Positions 1-8,602 of a DNA stretch of 64,000 nt are shown in pieces (position 1 is the stretch's first letter; each line of letters opens with the position of its first letter). Under the pieces are notes generated by a model. That model ran no database searches. It was not told the DNA's origin and was given only the letters and a program-made list of their open reading frames with translations. The DNA comes from Roseicella aerolata (GTDB lineage: Bacteria; Pseudomonadota; Alphaproteobacteria; Acetobacterales; Acetobacteraceae): assembly GCF_020523605.1 (NCBI RefSeq), contig NZ_JAJAQI010000019.1:44476-108475 (forward strand), given 5' to 3'. The translations under genes and the position numbers were made by a program.

Positions 1-240
1 CCGCCGACCCTGGCGGGTCCCGTTCTTGCCCTGTGGTGGGATGCGCACGGCGACTGGGACCGTGCCCATGCCGCCGCGCAGGCCGGCGAGGACGCGGCCA
101 GCGCCTGGGTGCATGCCTATCTCCACCGCAAGGAGGGAGATCTGGGCAATGCCGATTACTGGTATCGCCGGGCATATCGGACCCGCCCGGATCTCACGCT
201 GGCGGCGGAATGGTCGGCCATCGCCCACGCGCTTCTGTGA
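1..240 (+). CDS. C-terminal fragment of a conserved hypothetical protein (5' end outside window)
   Basis: The first frame is open from base 1 to a TGA at 238-240 and gives the last 79 residues of a protein whose start lies upstream of the window. The peptide is Trp-, Ala- and Tyr-rich (ALWWDAHGDWDRAH..., VHAYLHRKEGD, NADYWYRRA). It resembles the small conserved proteobacterial proteins carrying a WDRAH...AYLHRKEGDLxNAxYWYRRA signature, for which I know no function. Codon use is typical of the window. No membrane segment or catalytic motif is visible in the part present. Its operon context cannot be judged from here. Confidence 0.75.
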   Translation, partial: PPTLAGPVLALWWDAHGDWDRAHAAAQAGEDAASAWVHAYLHRKEGDLGNADYWYRRAYRTRPDLTLAAEWSAIAHALL

Positions 241-692
241 GCGGGTCGGCGGCAGTCACTGTCTTGCGCTGTGCCGGCGTGCGGAGACATCCAGGCCGCG
301 CCTCCTCGGACTTCCGACCCGGTCCCGCCGCCCGTAGCGCCGCCGGCGCCCCGTGCAGGGGAAGCACCCAAGCCGTGGATGCAACCCCTCCCTGACAGCG
401 GGGGCCGCGTGTGCCGCGGTCGCGAAGCCCGCCAAGCCGTGATCACGCACCTGCGACGGGTGCGGAGAGCCCGGCAGACCGTGGCACCCCTGCCGCCGCC
501 CGGCAGGGGCGCGAGCAAGGCGGCCAGCAGGCGATCCGCGTGACGCCCGATGGGGTGGCCTGCCGGTGCGCCGGTGCGGTGATCGCTGGTGGGGCATGGC
601 CGCTGGGCAGCGTCAGCGGGATCTCGGCCCCATCCGGCACGGGTGGCGGGCGGACTGCATGGCTGCGCGCGGCGAGGGCGGTGCTCGGCAAC
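241..692. other. 452-bp gene-free region between converging genes
   Basis: The open frames here (for example on the minus strand over 443-775) have no recognisable protein character and no ribosome binding site. The only structure I see is the inverted repeat at 487-509. The stretch separates the tail of the first gene from the end of the minus-strand glycosyltransferase. No tRNA-like arms or promoter could be identified. Confidence 0.5.
487..509. terminator. Stem-loop, possible terminator between convergent genes
   Basis: CCCCTGCC and GGCAGGGG form a perfect 8-bp stem around a 7-base loop. It lies between two convergent genes, so either transcript could end here. No T-run follows on either strand. 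It is a candidate only. Confidence 0.35.
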
Positions 693-1745
693 TCAGCGCG
701 GCTGGTCCCCAGGGGAGGGTGGTGTGATGCCGGCACGTGCGCCGATATCGAGCACGGGGATGATCGGCGTGCCATCTCGCCAGATCAGCGCGCGCAGGGC
801 GCGGCCGGGGAGGGTGCGCTTGCGGTGTTCGCCGGCCAGCGCCATGCGGGTGAAGCCGCGCGCATAGGCCAGGCGCCAGCGGAAGGGCAGCAGCCGGATG
901 CTGTCCTTCGGCACGAGATCGGAAAAGATGGTCAGCAGCTCCACAAGCATTCGCCGTGGGAATTCCCGCCAGACCTGCTCCGGCTGCCCCAGCATGCGCC
1001 GTGTCGCGACCGTGGAGGCGCCCTGCCAATAAAGGCGGTTCAGCAGCCATTCCGGGTTCATGCGGTTGCCCTGGATCTGGTGCTGCACCACGATGCGGCT
1101 GTCGTACCAGGCGGAATAGCCGCGATCCTGCAGCTTCCAGCCGACCTGCACATCCTCGTCCGAGAGCAGCAGCCCGGCGAAGCGGCCAAGCCCGTCCGAG
1201 AAACCGCCGATGTCGAGCAGCGGCCTGCGCTGCACGATCATGTTCACCCCATAGGGTTCCAGGGTCACCGGCAGCGCCGGGGAGCGGTACTCGCCGCTAC
1301 CCTCCCATTCGATGATGGAGAGGACCCCACGGAGCGAGTGCGGCCACCAGTCGGGCAGCGGCTGCTCCCAGACCGGCAGGACGCGCCCGCCGATGACGCC
1401 AGGCCAGGGATCATGCTCCTGGATGACCGCGCGGATCTGCTCGATCCAGTCCGGCGCCGCCATCGCATCGTCATCGAGATAGGCAAGGAAATCGCTGTTC
1501 GAATGCTCGGCACCCATGTTGCGGGCGGCACTTGCTCCAGGCCGGTCCACCCGCAGCAGACGGGCATTCGGCAGGGCCCCCGTCATGCTGCGCAGCGCAA
1601 TGCCGGTTTCCGCCGTGCCGCAGCTATCCACCACAATCACGTCGAAGGCATCGAGCCCCACGGTTTGCGTCCGCAGGCTCTCGAGGCAGCTGCGCACGTA
1701 ATGCGGGCGGTCATGCGTGACGAGGCAGACGGTGATGCTCGGCAT
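693..1745 (-). CDS. Family 2 glycosyltransferase (GT-A)
   Basis: Probable inverting glycosyltransferase of 350 residues. The N-terminus MPSITVCLVTHDRPHYVRSC is the standard GT2 opening strand, followed by FDVIVVDSCG, RPGASAARN and the metal-binding YLDDDAM near residue 99. A downstream DEDVQVGWKL resembles the GT2 acceptor-side acidic motif, and a basic C-terminal tail follows with no clear membrane helix. The start at 1745 is chosen because AAGGA lies seven bases upstream; a longer reading with 29 more residues has no such site. It diverges from the HAD-UbiA/DprE-like operon, so a role in the same envelope glycan is inferred. Donor and acceptor are unknown. Confidence 0.85.
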   Translation of the reverse strand: MPSITVCLVTHDRPHYVRSCLESLRTQTVGLDAFDVIVVDSCGTAETGIALRSMTGALPNARLLRVDRPGASAARNMGAEHSNSDFLAYLDDDAMAAPDWIEQIRAVIQEHDPWPGVIGGRVLPVWEQPLPDWWPHSLRGVLSIIEWEGSGEYRSPALPVTLEPYGVNMIVQRRPLLDIGGFSDGLGRFAGLLLSDEDVQVGWKLQDRGYSAWYDSRIVVQHQIQGNRMNPEWLLNRLYWQGASTVATRRMLGQPEQVWREFPRRMLVELLTIFSDLVPKDSIRLLPFRWRLAYARGFTRMALAGEHRKRTLPGRALRALIWRDGTPIIPVLDIGARAGITPPSPGDQPR

Positions 1746-2100
1746 TCGCCTGTCCTTGTCGTTGCGGTGCAATGCGTTCGGCGCCTGGCTTGTTGGTGCC
1801 ATCACCGGCGATTCTATTTCGTGGTCGTGCATCCCGCCTCTGTGATGACCCGCATCTCGGGTGCGAAGATTAGGCAGTCAAAGCCATGGCACGGAAGGGC
1901 GGGATGGATCAGCACGACCCCGCAGCAGTCACGTTGGCTTGCGCAGCAAGTCATGCGCGCAGCTTTGTCCGGCGGGGCCTGAGCATGTCATACATATGCT
2001 GCATCTTTGTGTCAGGTTGCAGCGTCTCACGCCAATGGCACTATCGTCTTCGCAGCTGCGGTGGGATTTTCCGCCGGCGGTACCAGGAATGTAGGTGGTG
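1746..2100. promoter_or_regulatory. Divergent intergenic region with presumed promoters
   Basis: About 355 bp separate the minus-strand glycosyltransferase from the plus-strand HAD-UbiA gene. Transcription must start here in both directions. The segment around 1981-2015 is locally AT-rich and contains an imperfect inverted repeat (AGCATGT...ACATATGCT), a plausible promoter or operator site. No clear -35/-10 pair can be named and no coding frame is convincing. Confidence 0.4.
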
Positions 2101-3564
2101 ATGGAGGACGCGCGAGTCGCGCCGGCGGCAGGCAGGGCGGCATCGCTCCTGCCCTTGGCCGTTGATCTGGATGGCACACTGTTGGCAACCGACACCCTGC
2201 ACGAAGGGCTGGTGGCGGCGCTGCTGCGCGACCCTGCCTCCGTGCCAGGGCTGCTCATGGCGCTGCCGAAGGGGCGGGCCGCCTTCAAGCGCCGGGTCAG
2301 CCGCGCCGCGCCGGCCAATGCCGCAATTTTGCCGTTGCGTAAGCCTTTCGTCGAATGGTTGCAGGCGCAGCGCGCTGCCGGGCGCCGCCTGCACCTCGTC
2401 ACCGCAGCCGACCAGTCGGTGGCCGATGCGGTGGCGCAGCATCTCGACATCTTCGACAGCGCCACGGGCAGCGACGGCACCCGCAACCTGCGCGGGCCCG
2501 AGAAGGCCGCTTGGCTGAAGCAGCGCTTCCCGGAGGGCTTCGCCTATGCCGGCGACAGCCGGCATGATCTCGATGTCTTCGCCGCGGCGGAGGAGATCGT
2601 ACTGGTGAACACCAGCCCGCAGGTTGCCGCCGCCGCCCGCAAACTGGCGGATGCCGAGGTGCTGGCGGAGTTCCCACCACAGAATTCGCCCGTGCGCGAT
2701 TGGTTGGGCGCCCTTCGCCTGCACCAATGGTCGAAGAATGCGCTGCTCTTCGTGCCGCTGATCCTCGGCCACAAGCTCGGCGATCCGGATGCCATCCTGA
2801 ACTGCCTGCTGGGGCTGTTCCTGATGGGAATCACGGCCTCGGGCACCTACCTGCTGAACGACATTGCCGACCTGCCGTCCGACCGGCTGCACCGTACGAA
2901 GCGCAACCGCGCCATCGCGGCCGGCCGCATCGCGCCCCTGCATGCGCTGGCCGGCGCGATCGCCCTGATCCTCGCGGGCCTCATCGGCGGTGCGGTGCTC
3001 AGCACCACATTCGCCCTCGGGCTCCTCGCCTACATCGTTCTGTCCTTGACCTATTCCGCGGTGCTGAAGGGCATCCCTCTGCTGGATACGCTCACGATTG
3101 GCGGGTTGTTCACCCTGCGCCTCGCCCTGGGCGTGGAGCTGGCAGGTGTGCCCTACTCTCCCTGGCTGATGAGCTTCGCCGGATTCTTCTTCTTCTCCTG
3201 TGCGCTGGCCAAGCGGCATGGCGAGTTGATGGAGGCGAAGATCAGCCATGGCGGCAGTCTCGCCCGCCGCGGCTATGAGGCGGACGACTGGCCGCTGACC
3301 CTCGGCTTTGGTGCCGCTTCCGCAATGGCCGCGCTGCAGATCATGATCCTGTACGTGGCGAACGAGGCCGCCCCTTCGCGCCTCTATACCGATGCCGCCT
3401 GGCTTTATCTCGCGCCTGCTGCGCTCGCGATCTGGCTGGTGCGCATCTGGATGCTGTCGCATCGCCGCGCCCTGCGCGATGACCCCGTGGTTTTCGCCCT
3501 GCGCGACCCCTGGAGCTGGGGCATCGGTGCGGTCATCGCCGCCGCGATCGTCGTGGCGCTCTGA
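2101..3564 (+). CDS. HAD phosphatase-UbiA fusion, DPPR synthase-like prenyl-phosphate phosphoribosyltransferase
   Basis: A two-domain protein of 487 residues. Residues ~18-190 are a HAD hydrolase: DLDGT (Asp22/Asp24), a VTAADQS strand, a Lys in GPEKAAWLKQ, and GDSRHD near residue 151. Residues ~200-487 are an eight- or nine-helix UbiA prenyltransferase with the NDIADLPSD metal motif near residue 253 and YSAVLKGIPLLD. UbiA proteins of the Rv3806c/NoeC type transfer 5-phosphoribose to decaprenyl phosphate. A fused HAD could remove the 5'-phosphate, a step done by a separate enzyme in mycobacteria; that is inference. The next two genes are DprE1- and DprE2-like, which supports this reading over ubiquinone or heme roles. 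The ATG at 2101 follows two in-frame GTGs. Confidence 0.85.
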   Translation: MEDARVAPAAGRAASLLPLAVDLDGTLLATDTLHEGLVAALLRDPASVPGLLMALPKGRAAFKRRVSRAAPANAAILPLRKPFVEWLQAQRAAGRRLHLVTAADQSVADAVAQHLDIFDSATGSDGTRNLRGPEKAAWLKQRFPEGFAYAGDSRHDLDVFAAAEEIVLVNTSPQVAAAARKLADAEVLAEFPPQNSPVRDWLGALRLHQWSKNALLFVPLILGHKLGDPDAILNCLLGLFLMGITASGTYLLNDIADLPSDRLHRTKRNRAIAAGRIAPLHALAGAIALILAGLIGGAVLSTTFALGLLAYIVLSLTYSAVLKGIPLLDTLTIGGLFTLRLALGVELAGVPYSPWLMSFAGFFFFSCALAKRHGELMEAKISHGGSLARRGYEADDWPLTLGFGAASAMAALQIMILYVANEAAPSRLYTDAAWLYLAPAALAIWLVRIWMLSHRRALRDDPVVFALRDPWSWGIGAVIAAAIVVAL

Positions 3565-3571
3565 GGCCGCC

Positions 3572-4951
3572 ATGCCGGACACCATGACCGAACAGCGCGC
3601 GGCAACGGCCGAGGCCCATCGCGCGGCCGGCTGGAAGCCGGTCTCATTGCAGGGGTGGGGGCGCAGCAGCACTGCGCCCTGCCTGGCGGCCCGCCCCGAG
3701 CGCATGCGCGAGCTGCTGGCGGCGCTCGATCCGCCGGAGGGGCGCAGCCTGCTGCCGCATGGCGGCGGCCGCAGCTATGGCGACCAGGCCCTGAATACCG
3801 GTGGCGCCGCCCTGCTGACCGGCCGGCTCGACCGCATCCTGGCCTTCGAGGCGGAAAGTGGCGAAATCGTCACCGAACCGGGCGTGACCTTCGCCGATTT
3901 GCTGGAGGTTTTCCTGCCGCGCGGCTGGCTGGCGCCGACCTCGCCCGGCACGGCCTTCGCCACCATCGGCGGGGCGGTCGCCAATGACGTGCATGGCAAG
4001 AACCACCATCGCGTCGGCAGCTTCGGCGACCATGTGCTCTGGCTCGACCTGCTGCTGCCGGATGGGCGGATCCTGCGCGTCTCGGACGACGAGGATCCGG
4101 CGCTGTTCCGCGCCACCATCGGTGGCATGGGCCTGACCGGCATCATCACCGCCATCTGCTTCCGCATGCAGCCGGTGCCCTCCAATGCGCTGAGGGTGCG
4201 CAGCCGGCGCATTCCGGACCTCAATGCCTTCCTGGCCGGCTTCGCCGAGGCGGCCGAGGCGAGCTGGTCGGTTGGCTGGATCGATGCGCTGGCCTCCGGC
4301 GGCGCCCTCGGCCGCGGGATCCTGGAAATCGCGGAGCCGAGCGATTCGGGCCTGCCTGCGCCGAAGCCGAAGGCCCGCAGCTTCCCTGTCGAGGCGCCGG
4401 GCTGGCTGCTCAACCGCTTCTCCGTGCGCGCCTTCAACGCGCTCTACTGGCGGCGTGTGCCGGCCGCGGGGCGGGAGGAATTCCAGCACTATGGGAAATT
4501 CCTCTACCCGCTGGACACCATCCACCACTGGAACCGGATGTATGGGCGCCGCGGTTTCCACCAGTTCCAGTGCGTGCTGCCCTTCGGCCCTGGCGAGACG
4601 GCGCTCCGCAAGCTGCTGGAGACCATTTCGGCGGCGGGCGATGCCTCCTTCCTCGCGGTGCTGAAGGTCATGGGACGGCCCGGGCGCGGTCTGCTCTCCT
4701 TTGCCCTGCCGGGCTATTCCCTCGCCCTCGACATTCCGGCGCGGCCCGGGGTGCGCGGCCTCTTCGCCACGCTGGAACGCATCGCGCGCGATGCCGGTGG
4801 GCGCATCTATCTGGCGAAGGACAGCCTGCTCTCGGCCGAGGGCTTCTGGGAGATGTATCCGGAAGCGCAGCGCTTCATGGAAATCCGCGGCTCGATCGAT
4901 CCCGAGGGCCGCCTCTCCTCCGACATGGCGAAGCGGCTCGCCCTGGCATGA
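3572..4951 (+). CDS. FAD-linked oxidase, DprE1-like (decaprenylphosphoryl-ribose 2'-oxidase)
   Basis: Expected to oxidise the 2'-hydroxyl of polyprenyl-phospho-ribose, the first half of the epimerisation to arabinose. The 459-residue protein has an N-terminal FAD_binding_4 domain (GGGRSYGD, SPGTAFATIGGAVANDVHGK with HGKNHH at ~141-146) and a C-terminal D-arabinono-lactone-oxidase-like domain ending SSDMAKRLALA, which matches the end of mycobacterial DprE1. The catalytic-site lysine is present (YLAKDS, Lys416). The residue equivalent to the benzothiazinone-reactive Cys387 is Ala385 (PGYSLALDI). It starts seven bases after the UbiA stop and its stop overlaps the next start, so the three genes are co-transcribed. 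Confidence 0.88.
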   Translation: MPDTMTEQRAATAEAHRAAGWKPVSLQGWGRSSTAPCLAARPERMRELLAALDPPEGRSLLPHGGGRSYGDQALNTGGAALLTGRLDRILAFEAESGEIVTEPGVTFADLLEVFLPRGWLAPTSPGTAFATIGGAVANDVHGKNHHRVGSFGDHVLWLDLLLPDGRILRVSDDEDPALFRATIGGMGLTGIITAICFRMQPVPSNALRVRSRRIPDLNAFLAGFAEAAEASWSVGWIDALASGGALGRGILEIAEPSDSGLPAPKPKARSFPVEAPGWLLNRFSVRAFNALYWRRVPAAGREEFQHYGKFLYPLDTIHHWNRMYGRRGFHQFQCVLPFGPGETALRKLLETISAAGDASFLAVLKVMGRPGRGLLSFALPGYSLALDIPARPGVRGLFATLERIARDAGGRIYLAKDSLLSAEGFWEMYPEAQRFMEIRGSIDPEGRLSSDMAKRLALA

Positions 4952-5700
4952 GCACGACCGTGCAACCCACCTGGCTGATGCTCGGCGCCTCCTCCGCCGT
5001 GGCACGGGCCTTCGCGCGGGAAGCCGCCGCGCATGGTGCCGGCATCCTGCTCGCCGGCCGCGACATGGACGATCTGGAGCGGCAGGCCGCCGACCTGGCC
5101 ATCCGGCACGGCGTGCCGGCTGCGCCGGTGCCTTTCGATGCGCGCGACATCGATTCCCACGCCGCCTTTGTCGCGGACTGCGCGGCGCGGGCTGGCGGGC
5201 CGCTGAACGTCTTCCTCGCCTTCGGCGTCATGCCCGATCAGTCCGAACTGGACCGCGACCCGTCCATCGCAGCGGCGATGGTGGAGGCGAATTTCACCGG
5301 TGCCGCCACCGTTCTCGCCGCCCTCGCCCCGGTGCTGGAAGCGCAGCGCCAGGGCGTGGTCGTCGCCCTCGGCTCGGTCGCGGGCGATCGTGGCCGGCCG
5401 CGCAACTACACCTATGGCGCGACCAAGGCGGCACTGCTGACCTATCTGCAGGGCTATGCCGCGCGCCTCTCGCGCTCCGGCGTCCGGGTGCTCTGCCTCA
5501 AGGCCGGTCCGGTTGATACCGGCATGACTTGGCCGCTTCCGAAACTGCCTTTCATGGTCTCGCCGCGTGCCTTCGCCGCCGGCGCCTGGCGACTGGCGCA
5601 GGGCAAGGGCGGCGCGTCCTATTTGCCTCGCATCTGGTGGCCGGTGATGGGCATCATCCGCAGCCTGCCAACGCGAATTTTCAACCGCCTGGACCTCTGA
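4948..5700 (+). CDS. Short-chain dehydrogenase, DprE2-like (2'-keto reductase)
   Basis: A 250-residue SDR. It has a GASSAVARA nucleotide-binding turn at the N-terminus, a catalytic Ser in LGSVAGDRG, and the YGATK (YxxxK) pair. The C-terminal WWPVMGIIRSLPTRIFNRLDL segment is amphipathic or membrane-associating, as in DprE2 (Rv3791) relatives. With the preceding flavoenzyme it would reduce the 2'-keto intermediate to polyprenyl-phospho-arabinose. The ATG overlaps the DprE1-like stop (ATGA), which points to translational coupling. The SDR fold alone does not give the substrate; the assignment rests on gene order. Confidence 0.83.
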   Translation: MSTTVQPTWLMLGASSAVARAFAREAAAHGAGILLAGRDMDDLERQAADLAIRHGVPAAPVPFDARDIDSHAAFVADCAARAGGPLNVFLAFGVMPDQSELDRDPSIAAAMVEANFTGAATVLAALAPVLEAQRQGVVVALGSVAGDRGRPRNYTYGATKAALLTYLQGYAARLSRSGVRVLCLKAGPVDTGMTWPLPKLPFMVSPRAFAAGAWRLAQGKGGASYLPRIWWPVMGIIRSLPTRIFNRLDL

Positions 5701-5715
5701 GGCGTACCACCCCGC

Positions 5716-7146
5716 ATGCAACGCCTCGTCCGGTATCTGCCCGCCCCGGCCTCGCCCGCCTGGGTCGCGGCCGAGACGCTCGGCGCGGCCATTGCCGCGC
5801 TCGTCGGGCTGCTCTTCGTCGCTCGCATCATCGGGCCGCAGGCAGCCGGCATCGGCGCCATCGCGGCCAGCGTCTTCCTGACCGTCGACCTTCCCATCTC
5901 CGCCATGTTCGGGGACAGCCTGCTGCAGCGGCGCGGGCTGGAGGACCGACACTGCTCCTCCGCCTTCTGGACGACCATGGGGGCGTCGGCCCTCGGCATT
6001 CTCCTGCTCTGGTTCGGCGCGCCCTTCATCGCGGCGGCGACCGGCGCGCCTGTCACCGGCATGATCCGCGCGCTCGCCCTGCTGCTGCCCTTCTCGGCCA
6101 CTGCCGGCATGCTCTCCTCGCTGGTGCTGCGGCAGAGGCGATATCGCCTGCTCGCCTTGCGGGTGCTGCTCTGCCAGCCCATCGCAGTCGGGGCCGGGGT
6201 GCTGGCAGCCCTGGCGGGGGCGGGCCCCTGGGCCCTGGCGGCGCAGCAGGCGGCGGCCACGCTCTCGGTCTTCGTGCTGGTCGCCTTGCGCTCGGGCTGG
6301 CGGCCGCGTTGGACCCTGCAGCGCCGGGCACTGGCCGAGCTATGGCCCGTGGCGGGGCCGCAGATTCTGGCGATGGTGGTCTATAACGGCCGCTACCGGG
6401 TCTTCATTATCGGCCTCGGCATGCTGGTGGCCGAGGCGGTGGTGGCCATCACCCATATCGCCTTCCGCCTGCTGGAGGTCGCGCTCGCGGTCGTCACCGG
6501 CGCCGCCTCCCGTCTCGCCATGCCGCGGCTGGCGGCCCTGCAGCAGGACCGCGCGGCGCTGGCCGCGGCCTATGGCGATCTCGCGCAGCTGCAGGCGCTC
6601 ATCGGCCTGCCGATGGCCGCCGGCCTGGCCATCACCGCGCCCTGGTTGATCGAGCTCCTCATGGGCGGGCCATGGCTCGGTGCGACCGAACCGGCGCGGC
6701 TGGTGGCGCTCGCCGCCATACCGGGCTTCCTGATCGGCCCGGCGCCGGCGCTGTGGCTGGCGATCGGGCGGACGCGCATGAACCTGCTGATGCAGCTCAT
6801 CGCCTTTGTTCTGCCATTGCTCGGACTGGTGCTGCTGCGCCCGCAGGATGCCGGCGGTGCCGCGCTTTGCTGGGCGATCGGCAGCCTGGCCGTGCCACCG
6901 GTCCAGCTTGTCGTCACGCTCCGCGTGCTGCAACGTTCCGTGTTCTGGCTCGGGCGCCATCTGCTGGCACCGCTGCTCGGCACCCTCGTGATGGCGGTGC
7001 TGACCACCTGGGTGGCCCGCGCGCTGGCGGGGCAGCCGGCCCCGCTGGCGCTGCTTGGCACTGCCCTGGTTGGTGCCGTCACCTATGTGCTGGTGGTGCT
7101 GCCGGTGCTTGGCTTCCGCTGGCCGCGTGCCTTGCAGGAGGCATGA
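5716..7146 (+). CDS. Polysaccharide flippase (Wzx/MATE-type)
   Basis: A 476-residue polytopic membrane protein with roughly 12-14 hydrophobic helices. The N-terminal layout is that of Wzx-like polysaccharide transporters (AAALVGLLFVARIIGPQAAG, then ISAMFGDSLLQR). It probably moves a lipid-linked sugar or oligosaccharide across the inner membrane. It begins 15 bases after the DprE2-like gene and is likely the last gene of that operon. A function in flipping the polyprenyl-phospho-pentose, or a glycan containing it, is inference. The region after it contains stem-loops rather than another plus-strand gene. Confidence 0.85.
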   Translation: MQRLVRYLPAPASPAWVAAETLGAAIAALVGLLFVARIIGPQAAGIGAIAASVFLTVDLPISAMFGDSLLQRRGLEDRHCSSAFWTTMGASALGILLLWFGAPFIAAATGAPVTGMIRALALLLPFSATAGMLSSLVLRQRRYRLLALRVLLCQPIAVGAGVLAALAGAGPWALAAQQAAATLSVFVLVALRSGWRPRWTLQRRALAELWPVAGPQILAMVVYNGRYRVFIIGLGMLVAEAVVAITHIAFRLLEVALAVVTGAASRLAMPRLAALQQDRAALAAAYGDLAQLQALIGLPMAAGLAITAPWLIELLMGGPWLGATEPARLVALAAIPGFLIGPAPALWLAIGRTRMNLLMQLIAFVLPLLGLVLLRPQDAGGAALCWAIGSLAVPPVQLVVTLRVLQRSVFWLGRHLLAPLLGTLVMAVLTTWVARALAGQPAPLALLGTALVGAVTYVLVVLPVLGFRWPRALQEA

Positions 7147-7258
7147 GGTCCGCGGGCTTGCCGTTGCATGAAGCACACAACAGCTCGGCTGCATTGCTGC
7201 CGCGACAGGGTGTGGTGCGGCGCGCTGCCGTCAGACGGCCGCTGCTCAAGAGCCGATT

Positions 7259-7335
7259 GCGTTCCTATCTGAACGCCTGTCCCCTGTAGCTCTTGGCTTT
7301 TCGAGCAGAAGCACGCTCCCGGGCGTTGATGCCCG
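7259..7335. terminator. Stem-loops between convergent genes
   Basis: GCGTTC/GAACGC (7259-7276, 6-bp stem, 6-base loop) and CGGGC/GCCCG (7320-7335) lie between the flippase stop and the minus-strand glycosyltransferase stop. A further GCCGT/ACGGC stem lies just upstream. They are short, so termination is plausible but unproven. Confidence 0.35.
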
Positions 7336-7348
7336 TCCGCGATCTGCT

Positions 7349-8401
7349 CTAATCCTCCGGTCGCCCGCTCGGCAGATGCCGCCCAACGACGTAGAGCGGC
7401 CTGCCCTTCGTCTCATTGAAGACGCGGCCGAGATATTCGCCTATCACGCCCAGGGTGACGAGTTGCACGCCGCCCAGCAGCAGCACCACCGTCATCAGGC
7501 TCGGATAGCCCGGCACCGGATTGCCGTAGAGCAGCGCCTTCAGCACCACCCAGCCGCCGAAGACGAGCGCGAAGGCCGCCGTGGCCAGGCCCAGCCAGGT
7601 GGCGACCCGCAGCGGGAAGGTGGTGAAGCTGGTGATCCCCTCCAGCGAGAGGGTCCAGAGCCGGCGGTAGTTCCACTTCGTGCTGCCCGCCGCCCGCGGA
7701 TCCCGGTCATAGAGTACGGCTCGGGAGGGGAAGCCGACCCAGGCGAAGAGGCCCTTCATGAAGCGGTGCCGTTCCCGCAGCTGCAGCAGCGCATCCACGG
7801 CCCGTCGGCTCATCAGCCGGAAGTCGCCGGTATCGGCCGGCATGCGCACCGGGCCGCCGAGCCGCTGCATCACCCGGTAGAAGGCGCTGGCTGTCGTCCG
7901 CTTCAGCCAGGTTTCCCCGGCGCGGGAGCGGCGCTGGGCATAGGCGACATCCACGCCCTCCCGCCAGGCCGCGACCAGGTCCGGAATCACCTCCGGCGGA
8001 TCCTGCAGGTCGGCATCGATGACAATGATCGCGTCCGTCGCACGGGCGTGGTCGAGGCCGGCCGTCAGCGCCGCCTCCTTGCCGAAATTGCGGCTGAGCG
8101 CGACCACCGCGACCTCCGGCCTCGCTGCCTTCAGGGCCAGCAGGAGGTCGAGCGTGCCGTCAGAGGAGCCGTCATCGACATAGACCACCTCCCAGGACAT
8201 GCCGAGCCGCTGCATCACCGCTTCCAACCTGCGGTGGAAGGCCTGCAGCACCGGTGCCTCGTTATAGGCCGGCACCACGACGGAAAGGGCGGGCGGCGCC
8301 ATGCGCGGGGCCGGCGGCAGCGCCGCACTGGCCAATGGGTCTCGCCACTGGGGTGAATCGTCCATGGGATGACCCGCTGAAATACAAATGCCGTCGGGCA
8401 T
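7349..8401 (-). CDS. Polyprenyl-phosphate glycosyltransferase, DPM1/GtrB/ArnC family
   Basis: GT2 catalytic domain (ALSVVVPAYNEAPVL, VVYVDDGSSDGT, IVIDADLQDPPE, TGDFRLMSR) followed by two C-terminal membrane helices (WLGLATAAFALVFGGWVVL and VVLLLGGVQLVTLGVIGEYLGR). This is the layout of enzymes that load a sugar onto undecaprenyl phosphate. It converges on the DprE-like operon, so it may serve the same glycan. The start is uncertain. The ATG at 8401 follows a GGGGG run, an ATG at 8365 would shorten the protein by 12 residues, and a TTG lies at 8419. All give an intact domain. Confidence 0.85.
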   Translation of the reverse strand: MPDGICISAGHPMDDSPQWRDPLASAALPPAPRMAPPALSVVVPAYNEAPVLQAFHRRLEAVMQRLGMSWEVVYVDDGSSDGTLDLLLALKAARPEVAVVALSRNFGKEAALTAGLDHARATDAIIVIDADLQDPPEVIPDLVAAWREGVDVAYAQRRSRAGETWLKRTTASAFYRVMQRLGGPVRMPADTGDFRLMSRRAVDALLQLRERHRFMKGLFAWVGFPSRAVLYDRDPRAAGSTKWNYRRLWTLSLEGITSFTTFPLRVATWLGLATAAFALVFGGWVVLKALLYGNPVPGYPSLMTVVLLLGGVQLVTLGVIGEYLGRVFNETKGRPLYVVGRHLPSGRPED

Positions 8402-8602
8402 GGAACCCCCGACACTCAAGGCAACGCCATCCGGCTCCGGATGTGGCAGGCGGCAAGGCTCACAAGCCGGTCAGTCCGGGTGCAGGCAGGCGCTGGCAGC
8501 GGGCCGGACCGCCCCCTTGGAGAGCGCCTCGGGATGCTCGGGCCCGCGGTCTGCGCCATGCGGGCGCGGAAGAGATGGGGCGGGTAGCCGCCCCGGTCCC
8601 CG

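Noticed and set aside
411..1982. 523-codon plus-strand open frame
   Set aside because: It is antisense to the GT2 glycosyltransferase. Its translation is low-complexity with no family motif, as expected for a shadow frame in GC-rich DNA.
2041..3705. 554-codon minus-strand open frame
   Set aside because: Antisense to the HAD-UbiA gene; Gln/Arg/Gly-rich shadow translation without recognisable domains.
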